From contig CAYJLG010000010.1 of NCBI GenBank assembly GCA_964371035.1, forward strand, positions 1 to 64,000: a DNA stretch of 64,000 nucleotides, written 5' to 3'. The position numbers and the translations under genes were made by a program. The stretch comes from UBA1535 sp964371035 (GTDB lineage Bacteria > Bacillota > Clostridia > Tissierellales > Sedimentibacteraceae). Positions within the stretch are counted from its first letter, which is position 1, and every line of letters starts with the position of its first letter. The notes beneath the pieces are model-generated. The model did no database searches, was not told where the DNA came from, and worked only from the letters and a program-made list of their open reading frames with translations. Positions 43,078 through 51,819 of the stretch are shown in pieces.

Positions 43078-44347
43078 ACTCATTATTCAAATAATTTGTG
43101 GGTTGATTGCAGTAGGTTTGTGGTTTATGGTTATGTTATCTGTAAATCCTGCTATGACACAATCTATTTATAATATTCCTATTGAAATAAATAATCTTGA
43201 TATGTTAACTTCTGGCAGTTCGACTTTCATGTTGATGGATGATATAGATGAACTTGCTGTAGATGTTAGAGTTTCAGGACTTAAAAACACTTTGCTAGAC
43301 ATACAAAGTGATGATATAAAAGCAACTGCAGAAATAACTAACTTTAGAGAAGGTACAAATACTTTTGAAATAAGGATATCAACCCCATCTCAAGTCGAAG
43401 TCGAAAATGTGAATCCACAATTTATAAGTTTATCTATAGACGAAATAGTATCAGTAGAAGTAGATGTAGAAGTAGATAGTCAAGGAACTCCTGAAGAAGG
43501 ACACAATCTAATTGAACATAGCTCTACTCCAGATACAGTTATTGTTAGAGGTCCAAGGAGCATTGTTAATTCAGTTAGTTCTGCTAATGTAACACTTGAT
43601 GTTGAAGGTGCAACATCTACTATTACACATAGTAAACCTGTAAAATTATATGATAATACAATGAACGAAATTAGTTCAGAGCATTTGAACGTTTCGCCTA
43701 TTTCTATTGCAGCTTCTTACCAAATACTGCCTGTTAAAACTGTGAAAATTACTCCAGTGTACGAAGGGGTGCCTGCAGAAGGATTCAGATTTATAGATAT
43801 TGAATCTTCATTGAAGACGATACAGATAGCTGCTCCAAGAGAAATTCTAGATTCAACTTTCGAACTTCAAACTGAGCCTGTTGACTTAACTAATTTAGAT
43901 GATAATTTCACGATAAATAAAAATATTGTTATAGGCGAAGAAATAATTATTATCAGTGAAGAATCTAGTACAGATATTGAAGTAACAATAGAGAAAATAG
44001 AACAAAAAGAATTTATAATTGATTTTGAAAATGTCGAATTGTTAAATCTTCCTGAAAATTCAATAATTTCTCATATTGTTGAAGGCGAAGAAAATGTCGA
44101 CAACGAAAATGAAGAGCCATCAGAGGATAATATTGAACATGAGCAAGTTATTGTTACAATTACTGCGATTGAATCAGTTTTAGGTGAAATTGAAGCTAGT
44201 GATATTGAAATTTCTATAGATTTTGAGAATTCGGTAGAAGGTGACAATTATCTGTTATTAACGGTTGATTTAGAACAAGAAGTTGACAATTTAACTATAG
44301 ACAAAGAGTATCTCGGATTTAACGTAGAGCGAATAGTAGAAGATTAA
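43058..44347 (+). CDS. cdaR: CdaR (YbbR domain) regulator of CdaA
   Basis: 429-residue extracytoplasmic protein: one N-terminal transmembrane segment (about 10-30) and four YbbR-type repeats (about 45-410), with an acidic insertion (VEGEENVDNENEEPSEDN) in the last repeat. In other Firmicutes CdaR binds CdaA and modulates its activity. Start chosen at ATG 43058 with TGGAGG in front; it lies inside the cdaA 3' end. glmM, often the third gene of this operon, is absent; the sigma-54 activator gene follows. Confidence 0.9.
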   Translation: MKIKNNKLIIQIICGLIAVGLWFMVMLSVNPAMTQSIYNIPIEINNLDMLTSGSSTFMLMDDIDELAVDVRVSGLKNTLLDIQSDDIKATAEITNFREGTNTFEIRISTPSQVEVENVNPQFISLSIDEIVSVEVDVEVDSQGTPEEGHNLIEHSSTPDTVIVRGPRSIVNSVSSANVTLDVEGATSTITHSKPVKLYDNTMNEISSEHLNVSPISIAASYQILPVKTVKITPVYEGVPAEGFRFIDIESSLKTIQIAAPREILDSTFELQTEPVDLTNLDDNFTINKNIVIGEEIIIISEESSTDIEVTIEKIEQKEFIIDFENVELLNLPENSIISHIVEGEENVDNENEEPSEDNIEHEQVIVTITAIESVLGEIEASDIEISIDFENSVEGDNYLLLTVDLEQEVDNLTIDKEYLGFNVERIVED

Positions 44348-44368
44348 AATATAATATAAGGATTTTAT

Positions 44369-45784
44369 ATGAAAATTAATTCTGAAGACAATAAAAAAAA
44401 TTCTATAGTTCACAGATATAGTGTAGAAGAATATCAGAGTCTTTTAGAGGCTGTGTTTCTAAGTACTCAAGACGCTTTAAGTGTAGTAGATGAAAATGGA
44501 AAACATATTATGATAAATCCTGCATACACTAATGTAACAGGTATTAATGCTGAGGAAATAATAGGTAAAGATGCAAACTATGACGTAAAAGAGGGAAATA
44601 GCGTACACGTTAGAGTTTTAGAAACTCATCAGCCGGTACATGGTGAACGTCTAATTATTAAACCTTCAGGCAAGACTGTTTTGGCACAAGCTGCGCCAAT
44701 TATTGTTAATGAAAAACTGATAGGAAGTGTTGCAGGGCTTACTGATATTACTGAAATTAGCATGTTGACAAATAAACTTCATGATGCGAGAAAACAAATT
44801 AGGCAGTTGTCCGCGAAATATATCTTAGATGATATAATAGGCGAATCTGAAGCTATTGTTGAATGTAAAAATCAAGCAAAAAAAGCTGCTAAATTTCCTG
44901 TTACAGTATTGCTAAGAGGAGAAAGCGGTACAGGTAAAGAATTGTTTGCGCATGCAATTCATGCTCAAAGTTCAAGAAAAAATGCTAGATTGATTAGAGT
45001 CAACTGTGCAGCGATTTCGCCTAATCTAATAGAAAGCGAATTGTTTGGTTATGTAGAAGGCGCTTTTTCTGGTGCAGTTAAAGGTGGTAAAAAAGGTTTA
45101 TTTGAAGAGGCAGACAAAGGAACTATTTTCTTAGATGAAATTTCCGAAATTGATTTAAATACACAAGTAAAACTATTGAGAGTTTTACAAGAAAAAGAGA
45201 TTACAAAAGTTGGAAGTACTATGAATATACCAATAGATGTAAGAGTCATTGCGGCAACTAACCTTAATTTGGAAGATGCCGTAAAAAATGGTAAGTTTAG
45301 AGAAGATTTGTACTACAGGCTAAATGTGTTTCCAATTTACATACCTCCGCTAAGAGATAGAACTAAAGATATCCCGCTATTGGTTATTGAATTTATTAAA
45401 AGGTTTAATAGAGAATATGGTAGGAATATTTTAGAGATAGAAGATGATGCACTGTATGAATTATCTAAGCACGAATGGTTAGGAAATATTCGTGAACTTG
45501 AAAATTTTATAGGTAGATGTATTATCAACATGAATTTTAGTGATCAAATCATGAAGAAAAAGGATTTACAACTTCCAGCTATTAATAAAGAAAAAGAAGC
45601 AGATTTTGTAGCTGAAAAAATTATTGAATTTTGTCCGTTAGATGATTATTTGGCTAAATATGAAAAAAAATATCTATTTAATGCATTAAGTGCAGTAGAT
45701 AACAATAAAACAGAATTAGCCAAAATGCTTAAAATTTCAATTCGAAGTTTATATTATAAATTAGAGAAATATAATATCAAATAA
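44369..45784 (+). CDS. PAS-domain sigma-54-dependent activator (BkdR-like)
   Basis: 471-residue enhancer-binding protein. An N-terminal PAS domain (about 22-135) is followed by an AAA+ domain (about 155-380) with Walker A GESGTGKE, the sigma-54 contact loop GAFSGA (Ser in place of the usual Thr), GTIFLDEISEI and the arginine-finger region, then a Fis-type helix-turn-helix at the C-terminus (NNKTELAKMLKISIRSLYYK). It lies directly upstream of a sigma-54 promoter and the ptb-buk-vor genes. By position it is the counterpart of BkdR, which controls branched-chain oxoacid use in Bacillus. The PAS ligand is unknown. Confidence 0.92.
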   Translation: MKINSEDNKKNSIVHRYSVEEYQSLLEAVFLSTQDALSVVDENGKHIMINPAYTNVTGINAEEIIGKDANYDVKEGNSVHVRVLETHQPVHGERLIIKPSGKTVLAQAAPIIVNEKLIGSVAGLTDITEISMLTNKLHDARKQIRQLSAKYILDDIIGESEAIVECKNQAKKAAKFPVTVLLRGESGTGKELFAHAIHAQSSRKNARLIRVNCAAISPNLIESELFGYVEGAFSGAVKGGKKGLFEEADKGTIFLDEISEIDLNTQVKLLRVLQEKEITKVGSTMNIPIDVRVIAATNLNLEDAVKNGKFREDLYYRLNVFPIYIPPLRDRTKDIPLLVIEFIKRFNREYGRNILEIEDDALYELSKHEWLGNIRELENFIGRCIINMNFSDQIMKKKDLQLPAINKEKEADFVAEKIIEFCPLDDYLAKYEKKYLFNALSAVDNNKTELAKMLKISIRSLYYKLEKYNIK

Positions 45785-45806
45785 TTCAATTATTATATTT
45801 ATACAC

Positions 45807-45842
45807 AAAAGGCGTTGTGCAAATTATTGCGCAACGCCTTTT
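45807..45842 (+). terminator. Terminator of activator gene, containing UAS 1
   Basis: AAAAGGCGTTG (45807-45817) pairs with CAACGCCTTTT (45832-45842), giving a strong terminator-like hairpin. Its loop region is exactly the sequence TGCAAATTATTGCG, the first of two repeated elements upstream of the sigma-54 promoter. Confidence 0.7.
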
Positions 45843-45872
45843 GTTGCAGAATAATGCATGCAAATTTTTGCG
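45818..45872 (+). promoter_or_regulatory. Paired upstream activating sites (UAS)
   Basis: TGCAAATTATTGCG (45818-45831) and TGCAAATTTTTGCG (45859-45872) differ at one base, are near-palindromic and are 41 bp apart (about four helical turns). They lie about 60-115 bp upstream of the -24 box, the usual place for enhancer sites of a Fis-type activator. Confidence 0.75.
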
Positions 45873-45930
45873 TAAAAAATATGAATATAGTTTAAAGTAC
45901 TGAAAATACGTTGTTTATATCATATTTTGT

Positions 45931-45948
45931 TTGGCATAGAATTTGCAA
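45931..45948 (+). promoter_or_regulatory. Sigma-54 promoter of ptb-buk-vor
   Basis: TTGGCATAGAATTTGCAA has the essential GG (45933-45934) and GC (45945-45946) dinucleotides with exactly 10 bp between, matching the -24/-12 consensus. It is 43 bp before the ptb start. Confidence 0.9.
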
Positions 45949-45990
45949 CTATTGATTTAGAACTTGCAAAAACTTTTATGAGGTGATGGA

Positions 45991-46887
45991 ATGAAAAATT
46001 TTGATGAGATATTAAAACATGCCGCAGGCAGATCAGCGAAAATCGCTGTTGCAGCTGCACATGATAAAGAAGTACTCTCTGCAATTAAAATGGCTATGGA
46101 TGCAAATTTAGCTATTCCACAATTGATAGGTGATAAAGAGATAATTGAAAAATACGCAAAAGAATTGAATTTAGATTTAAAAAACGTTGAAATAATACAT
46201 GAAACGGATATACAAAAAGCTTCTCAAATAGCTGTAAAATCTGTTCATGATGGAAATGCGCAGGTTTTGATGAAAGGTCTAGTAGATACTTCTATAATAT
46301 TAAAAGAGGTATTGAATAAAGAATATGGGCTAAGAACAGGCAGTTTATTAAGCCATACAGCTGTTTTTCAACTTGAAAAATATCATAAATTACTATTTGT
46401 GACTGATGCAGCAATGAATCTAGCCCCAAATGTTGATGAAAAGAAATTAATACTTGAGAATACAGTTAGATTAGTACATTCATTAGGTATAGAACAACCT
46501 AAGGTAGCCGTAATATGTGCAAAAGAAAAAGTAGATCCTAAAATGATTGCTACAGTAGATGCAGAAACACTTGTGAATAAAAATATTGCTGGCGAAATTA
46601 ACAACTGTGTTGTAGGAGGACCTTTTGCACTTGACAATGCTGTATCTAAAGAGGCTGCAGAACACAAAGGGATTGTTCATCCAGTAGCTGGAGATGCAGA
46701 TGTTGTGTTGATGCCAAATATTGAAGCAGCTAATGTATTATATAAATCTTTGGCGTTTTTAACAGAATCTAAGAATGCAGGAATCTTATTAGGGGCAGCT
46801 GCACCAATAGTATTAACATCGCGAGCTGATTCTGACGAAGCTAAATTGTTTTCTATAGCGTTAGCAGTTTTACATTCTTTGAAGTAA
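45991..46887 (+). CDS. ptb: Phosphate butyryltransferase
   Basis: 298-residue phosphate acyltransferase (PF01515 fold, short butyryl type) that turns butyryl-CoA or branched acyl-CoA into the acyl phosphate. Typical blocks are KGLVDTSIILKEVL, RTGSLLSHTAVF, FVTDAAMNLAPN and GGPFALDNAVS. First gene after the sigma-54 promoter, followed by buk. Given the 2-oxoacid oxidoreductase downstream, isobutyryl-, isovaleryl- and 2-methylbutyryl-CoA are likely substrates. Confidence 0.95.
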   Translation: MKNFDEILKHAAGRSAKIAVAAAHDKEVLSAIKMAMDANLAIPQLIGDKEIIEKYAKELNLDLKNVEIIHETDIQKASQIAVKSVHDGNAQVLMKGLVDTSIILKEVLNKEYGLRTGSLLSHTAVFQLEKYHKLLFVTDAAMNLAPNVDEKKLILENTVRLVHSLGIEQPKVAVICAKEKVDPKMIATVDAETLVNKNIAGEINNCVVGGPFALDNAVSKEAAEHKGIVHPVAGDADVVLMPNIEAANVLYKSLAFLTESKNAGILLGAAAPIVLTSRADSDEAKLFSIALAVLHSLK

Positions 46888-46907
46888 TTGAAAATTGAGA
46901 TAGAAAA

Positions 46908-46927
46908 AACAAGCGTGGTCGCTTGTT
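46908..46927 (+). other. Hairpin between ptb and buk
   Basis: AACAAGCG (46908-46915) pairs with CGCTTGTT (46920-46927) with a TGGT loop; no T tract follows. A probable mRNA stability or processing element. Confidence 0.5.
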
Positions 46928-46955
46928 ATAATCATTTAAATGGAGGATATATTTT

Positions 46956-48026
46956 ATGGATAAAATCAGACAATTAGTAATTAATCCTGGCTCAACATCT
47001 ACAAAAATTGCTGTTTTTGATAATGAAGAGGTGCTTTTTGAGAAAACTTTAAGACATAGTACGGAAGAGTTAGCGCCTTTCAAAAAAATTACTGAGCAAT
47101 ATGAATTTAGAATGAACATAATTGTAGAAGCTCTAAAAGAGAATGGAATTGAAATCAGTTCATTATCAGCAGCTGTTGGCAGAGGTGGTCTTTTAAAGCC
47201 TATTGAAGGTGGAACTTATAGTATTAATGAAAACATGATAGAAGATCTAAAAATCGGAGTACTAGGTGAACATGCTTCAAATCTAGGAGGGTTGATAGCG
47301 CACTCTATAGCTTCAGAATTAGATATACCTTCTTTTATTGTTGATCCAGTAGTCGTAGATGAACTACAAGATGTTGCAAGAATAAGCGGTCATCCTAAAT
47401 TTGAAAGAATTAGTATTTTTCATGCACTAAACCAAAAAGCTGTTGCTAGAAGATGTGCTACAGAGTTAAATAGAAATTATGAAGATTTAAATCTTATTGT
47501 AGTGCATTTAGGTGGTGGAATATCTGTGGGTGCGCATAATAAAGGTCGAGTTATTGATGTTAACAATGCACTTGATGGCGAAGGTCCTTTTTCGCCAGAA
47601 CGCTCGGGAACTCTTCCAATTGGGGCAATGGTTAAACTTTGTTTTAGTAGTGAATATACTAAAGATGAAATTGGTAAAATGATTAAGGGACAAGGTGGAC
47701 TTACTGCATATTTAAATACAAATGATGCAAAGGCAGTTAGCGAAATGGGTAAAACAGGCGATGAAAAAGCTAAACTTGTTTATGATGCTATGGCATATCA
47801 AGTTGCAAAATCAATAGGCGAATGTGCAGTAGTATTAGACGGAAATGTAGATGGAATAGTTATTACTGGCGGCATTGCTTATGATAAAGAGTTTGTTGAA
47901 TATATATCAAACAAAGTTAAGTTTATTTCCAAGGTGTTTGTATATCCAGGTGAAGACGAATTGCTGGCTTTGGCTCAAGGCGGATTAAGAGTAATAAAGA
48001 ATGAAGAAAATGCTAAAATATATTAA
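46956..48026 (+). CDS. buk: Butyrate kinase
   Basis: 356-residue acetate/butyrate kinase family enzyme (ASKHA fold) that makes ATP from acyl phosphate. Blocks visible: NPGSTSTKIAVFD (phosphate 1), GRGGLLKPIEGGTYSI, HLGGGISVGAHNKGRVID and VITGGIAYD. It pairs with ptb for substrate-level phosphorylation. Substrate range (butyrate, isobutyrate, isovalerate) cannot be decided from sequence. Ribosome site TGGAGGAT. Confidence 0.95.
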   Translation: MDKIRQLVINPGSTSTKIAVFDNEEVLFEKTLRHSTEELAPFKKITEQYEFRMNIIVEALKENGIEISSLSAAVGRGGLLKPIEGGTYSINENMIEDLKIGVLGEHASNLGGLIAHSIASELDIPSFIVDPVVVDELQDVARISGHPKFERISIFHALNQKAVARRCATELNRNYEDLNLIVVHLGGGISVGAHNKGRVIDVNNALDGEGPFSPERSGTLPIGAMVKLCFSSEYTKDEIGKMIKGQGGLTAYLNTNDAKAVSEMGKTGDEKAKLVYDAMAYQVAKSIGECAVVLDGNVDGIVITGGIAYDKEFVEYISNKVKFISKVFVYPGEDELLALAQGGLRVIKNEENAKIY

Positions 48027-48114
48027 TTGTGATAATAAAATTGAAGTAATAAAACAGCTAATATATTGATTTTTTACATCTTTAATGATTGATAAAATTA
48101 AGAAAGGGGAGATT

Positions 48115-48789
48115 ATGACAGATAAAAGGTTAATTATAGTTGTTGGCCACTATGGAAGTGGAAAAACAGAGTTTTCTGTAAACTTGGCCATTGATTTAAA
48201 AAAAAGACATGAAAAAGTTAGTATTTCTGATCTTGATATCGTTAATACTTACTTTAGAACAAGGGAAAGAAAAAAAATGCTTACTGACATGGGCATACAA
48301 GTAATAGATAGTAATGTTGAAGCATCTGCCCTTGATTTACCCGCATTGCCCGCTGAAATCATGGGGGCTGTACAAAATAAAAGCTATGTATCAATACTTG
48401 ATGTAGGTGGAAATTCAGTAGGTGCGAGAGTACTTGCCAGATTTTCAAAAAGTATCAAATCTGCTGAGTATGAGTTATTGTTTGTTGTAAATGCAAACAG
48501 ACCTGAAACTAGCAGTGTAGACAGCGTAATCTCTTTTATTAGATCTGTAGAAGATATGTCAGAATTAAAAGTTACAGGTTTAGTCAATACTACGCACTTG
48601 CTAAAAGACACTTCAGTGCAAGATATAGTAAATGGACATAAACTTGTTAAAGATGTTTCTTCTGTAACAGAAATTCCCATAGTTTATGAAGTTGCTTTAG
48701 AAAATATAGCATCTGAAATAAAGTTAAAAGAAATAAAAGACAAACTTTTTCCAATTAAAATGTATATGAGAGAAGATTGGATGAGTTAA
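48115..48789 (+). CDS. P-loop NTPase (MinD/CobQ-like) in vor cluster
   Basis: 224-residue ATP- or GTP-binding protein with P-loop GHYGSGKTE (about 10-18) and the SIMIBI-type block SILDVGGNSVGARVLA. Start chosen at ATG 48115 after AAAGGGGAG, not at the ATG 30 nt earlier. Similar NTPases recur next to vor/ptb-buk genes in Clostridia. A maturation or metal/cofactor insertion role for the oxidoreductase is possible, but I see no direct evidence. Confidence 0.75.
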   Translation: MTDKRLIIVVGHYGSGKTEFSVNLAIDLKKRHEKVSISDLDIVNTYFRTRERKKMLTDMGIQVIDSNVEASALDLPALPAEIMGAVQNKSYVSILDVGGNSVGARVLARFSKSIKSAEYELLFVVNANRPETSSVDSVISFIRSVEDMSELKVTGLVNTTHLLKDTSVQDIVNGHKLVKDVSSVTEIPIVYEVALENIASEIKLKEIKDKLFPIKMYMREDWMS

Positions 48790-48833
48790 GTAATTAAAAA
48801 ATTGATTTAAAAAAATAAAAATGGAGGGTTCAA

Positions 48834-49049
48834 ATGGCAAAAGGAAAAGTAACTTTTAACGAGGATTTGTGCAAAGGCTGTGAATTATGTGTTGTAGCAT
48901 GTCCAAAAAAAATCATTAGTCTAAGTAGTGAAAAAATCAATAAAAAAGGATATAGTCCTGCTAGTATCATAAATGAAGATGAATGCATTGCATGTGGAAA
49001 TTGTGCGATAATGTGTCCTGATTCTATAATAACTGTAGAAAGAATATAA
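48834..49049 (+). CDS. vorD: 2-oxoacid:ferredoxin oxidoreductase, delta (2[4Fe-4S]) subunit
   Basis: 71-residue ferredoxin-like subunit with two complete CxxCxxCxxxCP clusters: CKGCELCVVACP and CIACGNCAIMCP. It passes electrons from the thiamine site to ferredoxin. Directly upstream of the alpha, beta and gamma subunit genes. Gene letter follows common usage for the four-subunit enzyme. Confidence 0.9.
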   Translation: MAKGKVTFNEDLCKGCELCVVACPKKIISLSSEKINKKGYSPASIINEDECIACGNCAIMCPDSIITVERI

Positions 49050-49068
49050 TGAAAGGTGGAATGATAAA

Positions 49069-50130
49069 ATGGCAAAGGTATTAATGAAAGGTAATGAAGC
49101 GATAGGCGCTGCTGCAATTAAAGCAGGTTGTAAATATTTTTTTGGTTATCCAATAACACCACAAAATGAGCTTCCAGAGTATATGTCGGCAGAACTTCCT
49201 AAAGTAGGAGGAGTATTTGTACAAGCTGAAAGCGAAGTTGCAGCTATAAATATGATATATGGTGCAGCTGGAACAGGAGCCAGAGTTATGACGAGTTCTT
49301 CAAGTCCAGGTATGGCACTTAAACAAGAAGGGATCACTTATTGTGCAGGTGCAGAATTACCATGTGTAATAGTTAATGTTATGAGAGGTGGACCTGGACT
49401 AGGTGGGATTCAACCTGCTCAGTCAGATTATTTCCAATCGACAAGAGGTGGTGGAAATGGAGATTACAGATTATTAGTATATGCTCCAGCAAGTATCCAA
49501 GAACTTGTAGATCATGTTTCTGGTGCATTTGCGAAAGCTGAAAAATATAGAATTCCGGTACTTGTAGTTGCAGATGGTATGATAGGACAGATGATGGAAG
49601 CTGTAGAATTTAAAGAAATAGATGAATCTGAAAAAGCTGATTTAAGTTGGGCTACGACTGGAACAAAAGGAAAAAGACCTAAAAATGTTATAAATTCATT
49701 GTTCCTTGATCCTCAAGAACTTGAAAATCACAATTTTAGATTAGCAGAAAAATATAAAACTATAGAAGAAAATGAAGTGCTTGCAGAAACTTTTGACATA
49801 GAAGATGCAGATGTAGTGTGCGTTGCATATGGTACTACTTCAAGAATAGTTAAAAATGCTATCACTACTTGTAAAGCTAATGGATTAAAAGTAGGTATGA
49901 TTAGACCTATAACTATTTGGCCTTTCCCAATGGATGAATTCAAAAAGATTAATCCTAATTGTAAAGGTATTTTAACTGTAGAAATGAGTATGGGACAAAT
50001 GGTAGAAGATGTAAAATTAGCAAATGAAGGTAGATTACCTGTGCATTTTACAGGTAGAGTAGGTGGAATGGTTCCTACACCTGAAAGTGTAGTGGAAGCT
50101 ATAGAAAAAATTGCAGGAGGTACAATGTAA
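49069..50130 (+). CDS. vorB: 2-oxoacid:ferredoxin oxidoreductase alpha subunit (VorB type)
   Basis: 353-residue catalytic-complex subunit with the pyrimidine-binding and domain II regions of the pyruvate:ferredoxin oxidoreductase superfamily: GNEAIGAAAIKAGCKYFFGYP, ASSSPGMAL-like (TSSSSPGMALKQEG) and RGGPGLGGIQPAQSDY. It reads closest to 3-methyl-2-oxobutanoate (VorB) and 2-oxoglutarate (KorA) enzymes; these are hard to separate by eye. The ptb-buk context favours branched-chain 2-oxoacids. Overlaps the next gene by one base (TAATG). Confidence 0.88.
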   Translation: MAKVLMKGNEAIGAAAIKAGCKYFFGYPITPQNELPEYMSAELPKVGGVFVQAESEVAAINMIYGAAGTGARVMTSSSSPGMALKQEGITYCAGAELPCVIVNVMRGGPGLGGIQPAQSDYFQSTRGGGNGDYRLLVYAPASIQELVDHVSGAFAKAEKYRIPVLVVADGMIGQMMEAVEFKEIDESEKADLSWATTGTKGKRPKNVINSLFLDPQELENHNFRLAEKYKTIEENEVLAETFDIEDADVVCVAYGTTSRIVKNAITTCKANGLKVGMIRPITIWPFPMDEFKKINPNCKGILTVEMSMGQMVEDVKLANEGRLPVHFTGRVGGMVPTPESVVEAIEKIAGGTM

Positions 50131-50876
50131 TGGCTATGGTATATGAAAAATCAAAAGGTATGACAGACGTGCAATTGCACTATTGTCCTGGATGTACACA
50201 TGGTGTTATCCATAAGCTAGTAGCTGAAGTATTAGTAGAGTTAGGATTGTTAGAAGATGCTATAGGAATAGCTCCTGTAGGATGTTCAGTGTTAGCATAT
50301 AATTATTTTGAATGTGACATGCAAGAAGCTTCTCACGGAAGAGCTCCTGCTGTTGCAACAGGCGTTAAAAGAGTATTGCCAAACAATACTGTATTTACAT
50401 ATCAAGGAGATGGTGATTTAGCATCTATTGGTACTGCTGAAATAATACACGTTGCACACAGAGCTGAAAAGATAACAACTATATTTGTTAATAACGCAAT
50501 TTACGGTATGACAGGTGGACAAATGGCACCTACTACACTAATAGGCCAAAAAGCTACAACGGCTCCTTTAGGTAGAGATGCTGCACATGCTGGCATGCCT
50601 CTTAGAATGAGTGAAATGCTTGCAACTATAGATGGAGCGAAATTTATAGAAAGAGTATCCGTACACAATCCTGCAGCTGTTAGAAAAGCAAAAAAAGCTA
50701 TTAAAAGAGCTTTTGAATGTCAAATGAAAGGCATAGGTTTTTCAATGGTAGAAGTATTGTCTACATGCCCTACGAATTGGGGAAAAACTCCGATTGATTC
50801 ATTGACTTGGCTGGAAGAAAACATGATACCATATTATCCGTTAGGAAATTTCAAAGATTTTGAGGGGGATAAATAA
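50130..50876 (+). CDS. vorA: 2-oxoacid:ferredoxin oxidoreductase beta (TPP) subunit
   Basis: 248-residue thiamine-diphosphate subunit with the diphosphate motif GDGDLASIGTAEIIHVAHR followed by NNAIYGMTGGQ. Cysteines in YCPGCTHG and GCSVLAYNYFECD match the family. With VorB and the gamma subunit it oxidises 2-oxoacids to acyl-CoA and CO2, reducing ferredoxin. Start overlaps the preceding stop codon; ribosome site GCAGGAGG. Confidence 0.9.
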   Translation: MAMVYEKSKGMTDVQLHYCPGCTHGVIHKLVAEVLVELGLLEDAIGIAPVGCSVLAYNYFECDMQEASHGRAPAVATGVKRVLPNNTVFTYQGDGDLASIGTAEIIHVAHRAEKITTIFVNNAIYGMTGGQMAPTTLIGQKATTAPLGRDAAHAGMPLRMSEMLATIDGAKFIERVSVHNPAAVRKAKKAIKRAFECQMKGIGFSMVEVLSTCPTNWGKTPIDSLTWLEENMIPYYPLGNFKDFEGDK

Positions 50877-50877
50877 T

Positions 50878-51420
50878 ATGAATGAAAAAATTATAATGGC
50901 AGGATTTGGTGGACAAGGAGTAATGGCGATTGGCAAAATCCTTGCTTACGCTGGGATGCTTGAAGATAAAGAAATATCGTGGTTGCCTTCATATGGACCT
51001 GAAATGAGAGGTGGTACTGCAAACTGTTCAGTAATAGTTTCAGACACGCTTATAGGTTCACCAATTATTAATGACGATGCTTCGTCTGCAATAGTGATGA
51101 ATGGACCATCTTTAGATAAATTTGAAAATGATGTAGTATCTGGTGGATCAATATTTGTAAATGAATCTTTAATCAGCAGAAAAATTGAAAGAACTGATAT
51201 AACTGCATATTACATTAAAGCTAATGAAATAGCGATTGAATTAGGTAATGCAAAAGCTGCCAATATGGTTATGCTAGGCGCATATCTTGAAGTTTTTAAA
51301 CCTGTATCATTTGATGCTACTTTAAAAGCATTTTTGAAAGTATTTGGAGAAGAAAAAGCTAAGCTTTTACCTTTGAACGAAAAAGCTTTAATGGCAGGCG
51401 CAGAGGCTGTGAGAAAATAA
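50878..51420 (+). CDS. vorC: 2-oxoacid:ferredoxin oxidoreductase gamma subunit
   Basis: 180-residue gamma subunit with the opening GFGGQGVMAIGKILA and the SWLPSYGPEMRGGTANC block that are diagnostic of PF01558. Start chosen at ATG 50878, directly after the previous stop codon and behind GAGGGGGAT; the reading with six more residues overlaps that site. Last gene of the sigma-54-driven unit; a terminator follows about 90 nt downstream. Confidence 0.92.
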   Translation: MNEKIIMAGFGGQGVMAIGKILAYAGMLEDKEISWLPSYGPEMRGGTANCSVIVSDTLIGSPIINDDASSAIVMNGPSLDKFENDVVSGGSIFVNESLISRKIERTDITAYYIKANEIAIELGNAKAANMVMLGAYLEVFKPVSFDATLKAFLKVFGEEKAKLLPLNEKALMAGAEAVRK

Positions 51421-51511
51421 TTAAAAAATTGTTTGAAATTAATATTATCTTATAGTATAATTTTATTACATTTGTAAATATGATTTATGAATGCCTCTTA
51501 AATTTTTGCCT

Positions 51512-51548
51512 AAGTCACACAATAGCAATATTGTGTGACTTTATTTTT
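51512..51548 (+). terminator. Terminator after vor operon
   Basis: AAGTCACACAATA (51512-51524) and TATTGTGTGACTT (51529-51541) form a perfect 13-bp stem with a GCAA tetraloop, followed by a T-rich tract. Confidence 0.88.
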
Positions 51549-51583
51549 TGATTAATTATATTGAAGTAAAACGATATATTACA

Positions 51584-51609
51584 ATTAATTAACATATCAT
51601 TAATTAACA
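51584..51609 (+). repeat. Direct repeats in gdhA upstream region
   Basis: ATTAATTAACA occurs at 51584-51594 and 51599-51609; a related AATTAACATAA occurs near 51688. This gene-free stretch (51549-51819) is very AT-rich; apart from these repeats and the promoter I see nothing in it. They could be regulator sites or chance. Confidence 0.35.
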
Positions 51610-51714
51610 ATAAAAAATATTAATTTTAAATAAAACAAACATATAAATTTTAGCGATTTACTCTTGCGAAAGTGTTTAATAACAAATAATTAACATAAAT
51701 GTAGGATTTTTCAC

Positions 51715-51742
51715 TTGCATTTTATCATGATTTTGTTATAAT
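51715..51742 (+). promoter_or_regulatory. Promoter of gdhA
   Basis: TTGCAT (51715-51720) and TATAAT (51737-51742) with a 16-bp spacer and an extended -10 (TGT before TATAAT). Confidence 0.7.
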
Positions 51743-51819
51743 TTATTTGTATTGAAAATACGAAATTTGGTCATATAATGACTAATGTATATTAATTATA
51801 TTATTTGGAGGTATTTATC

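Noticed and set aside
45055..45075. GAFSGA in the activator as a sign of sigma-54 independence
   Set aside because: Ser for Thr is a mild change in the contact loop, and a matching sigma-54 promoter lies directly downstream.
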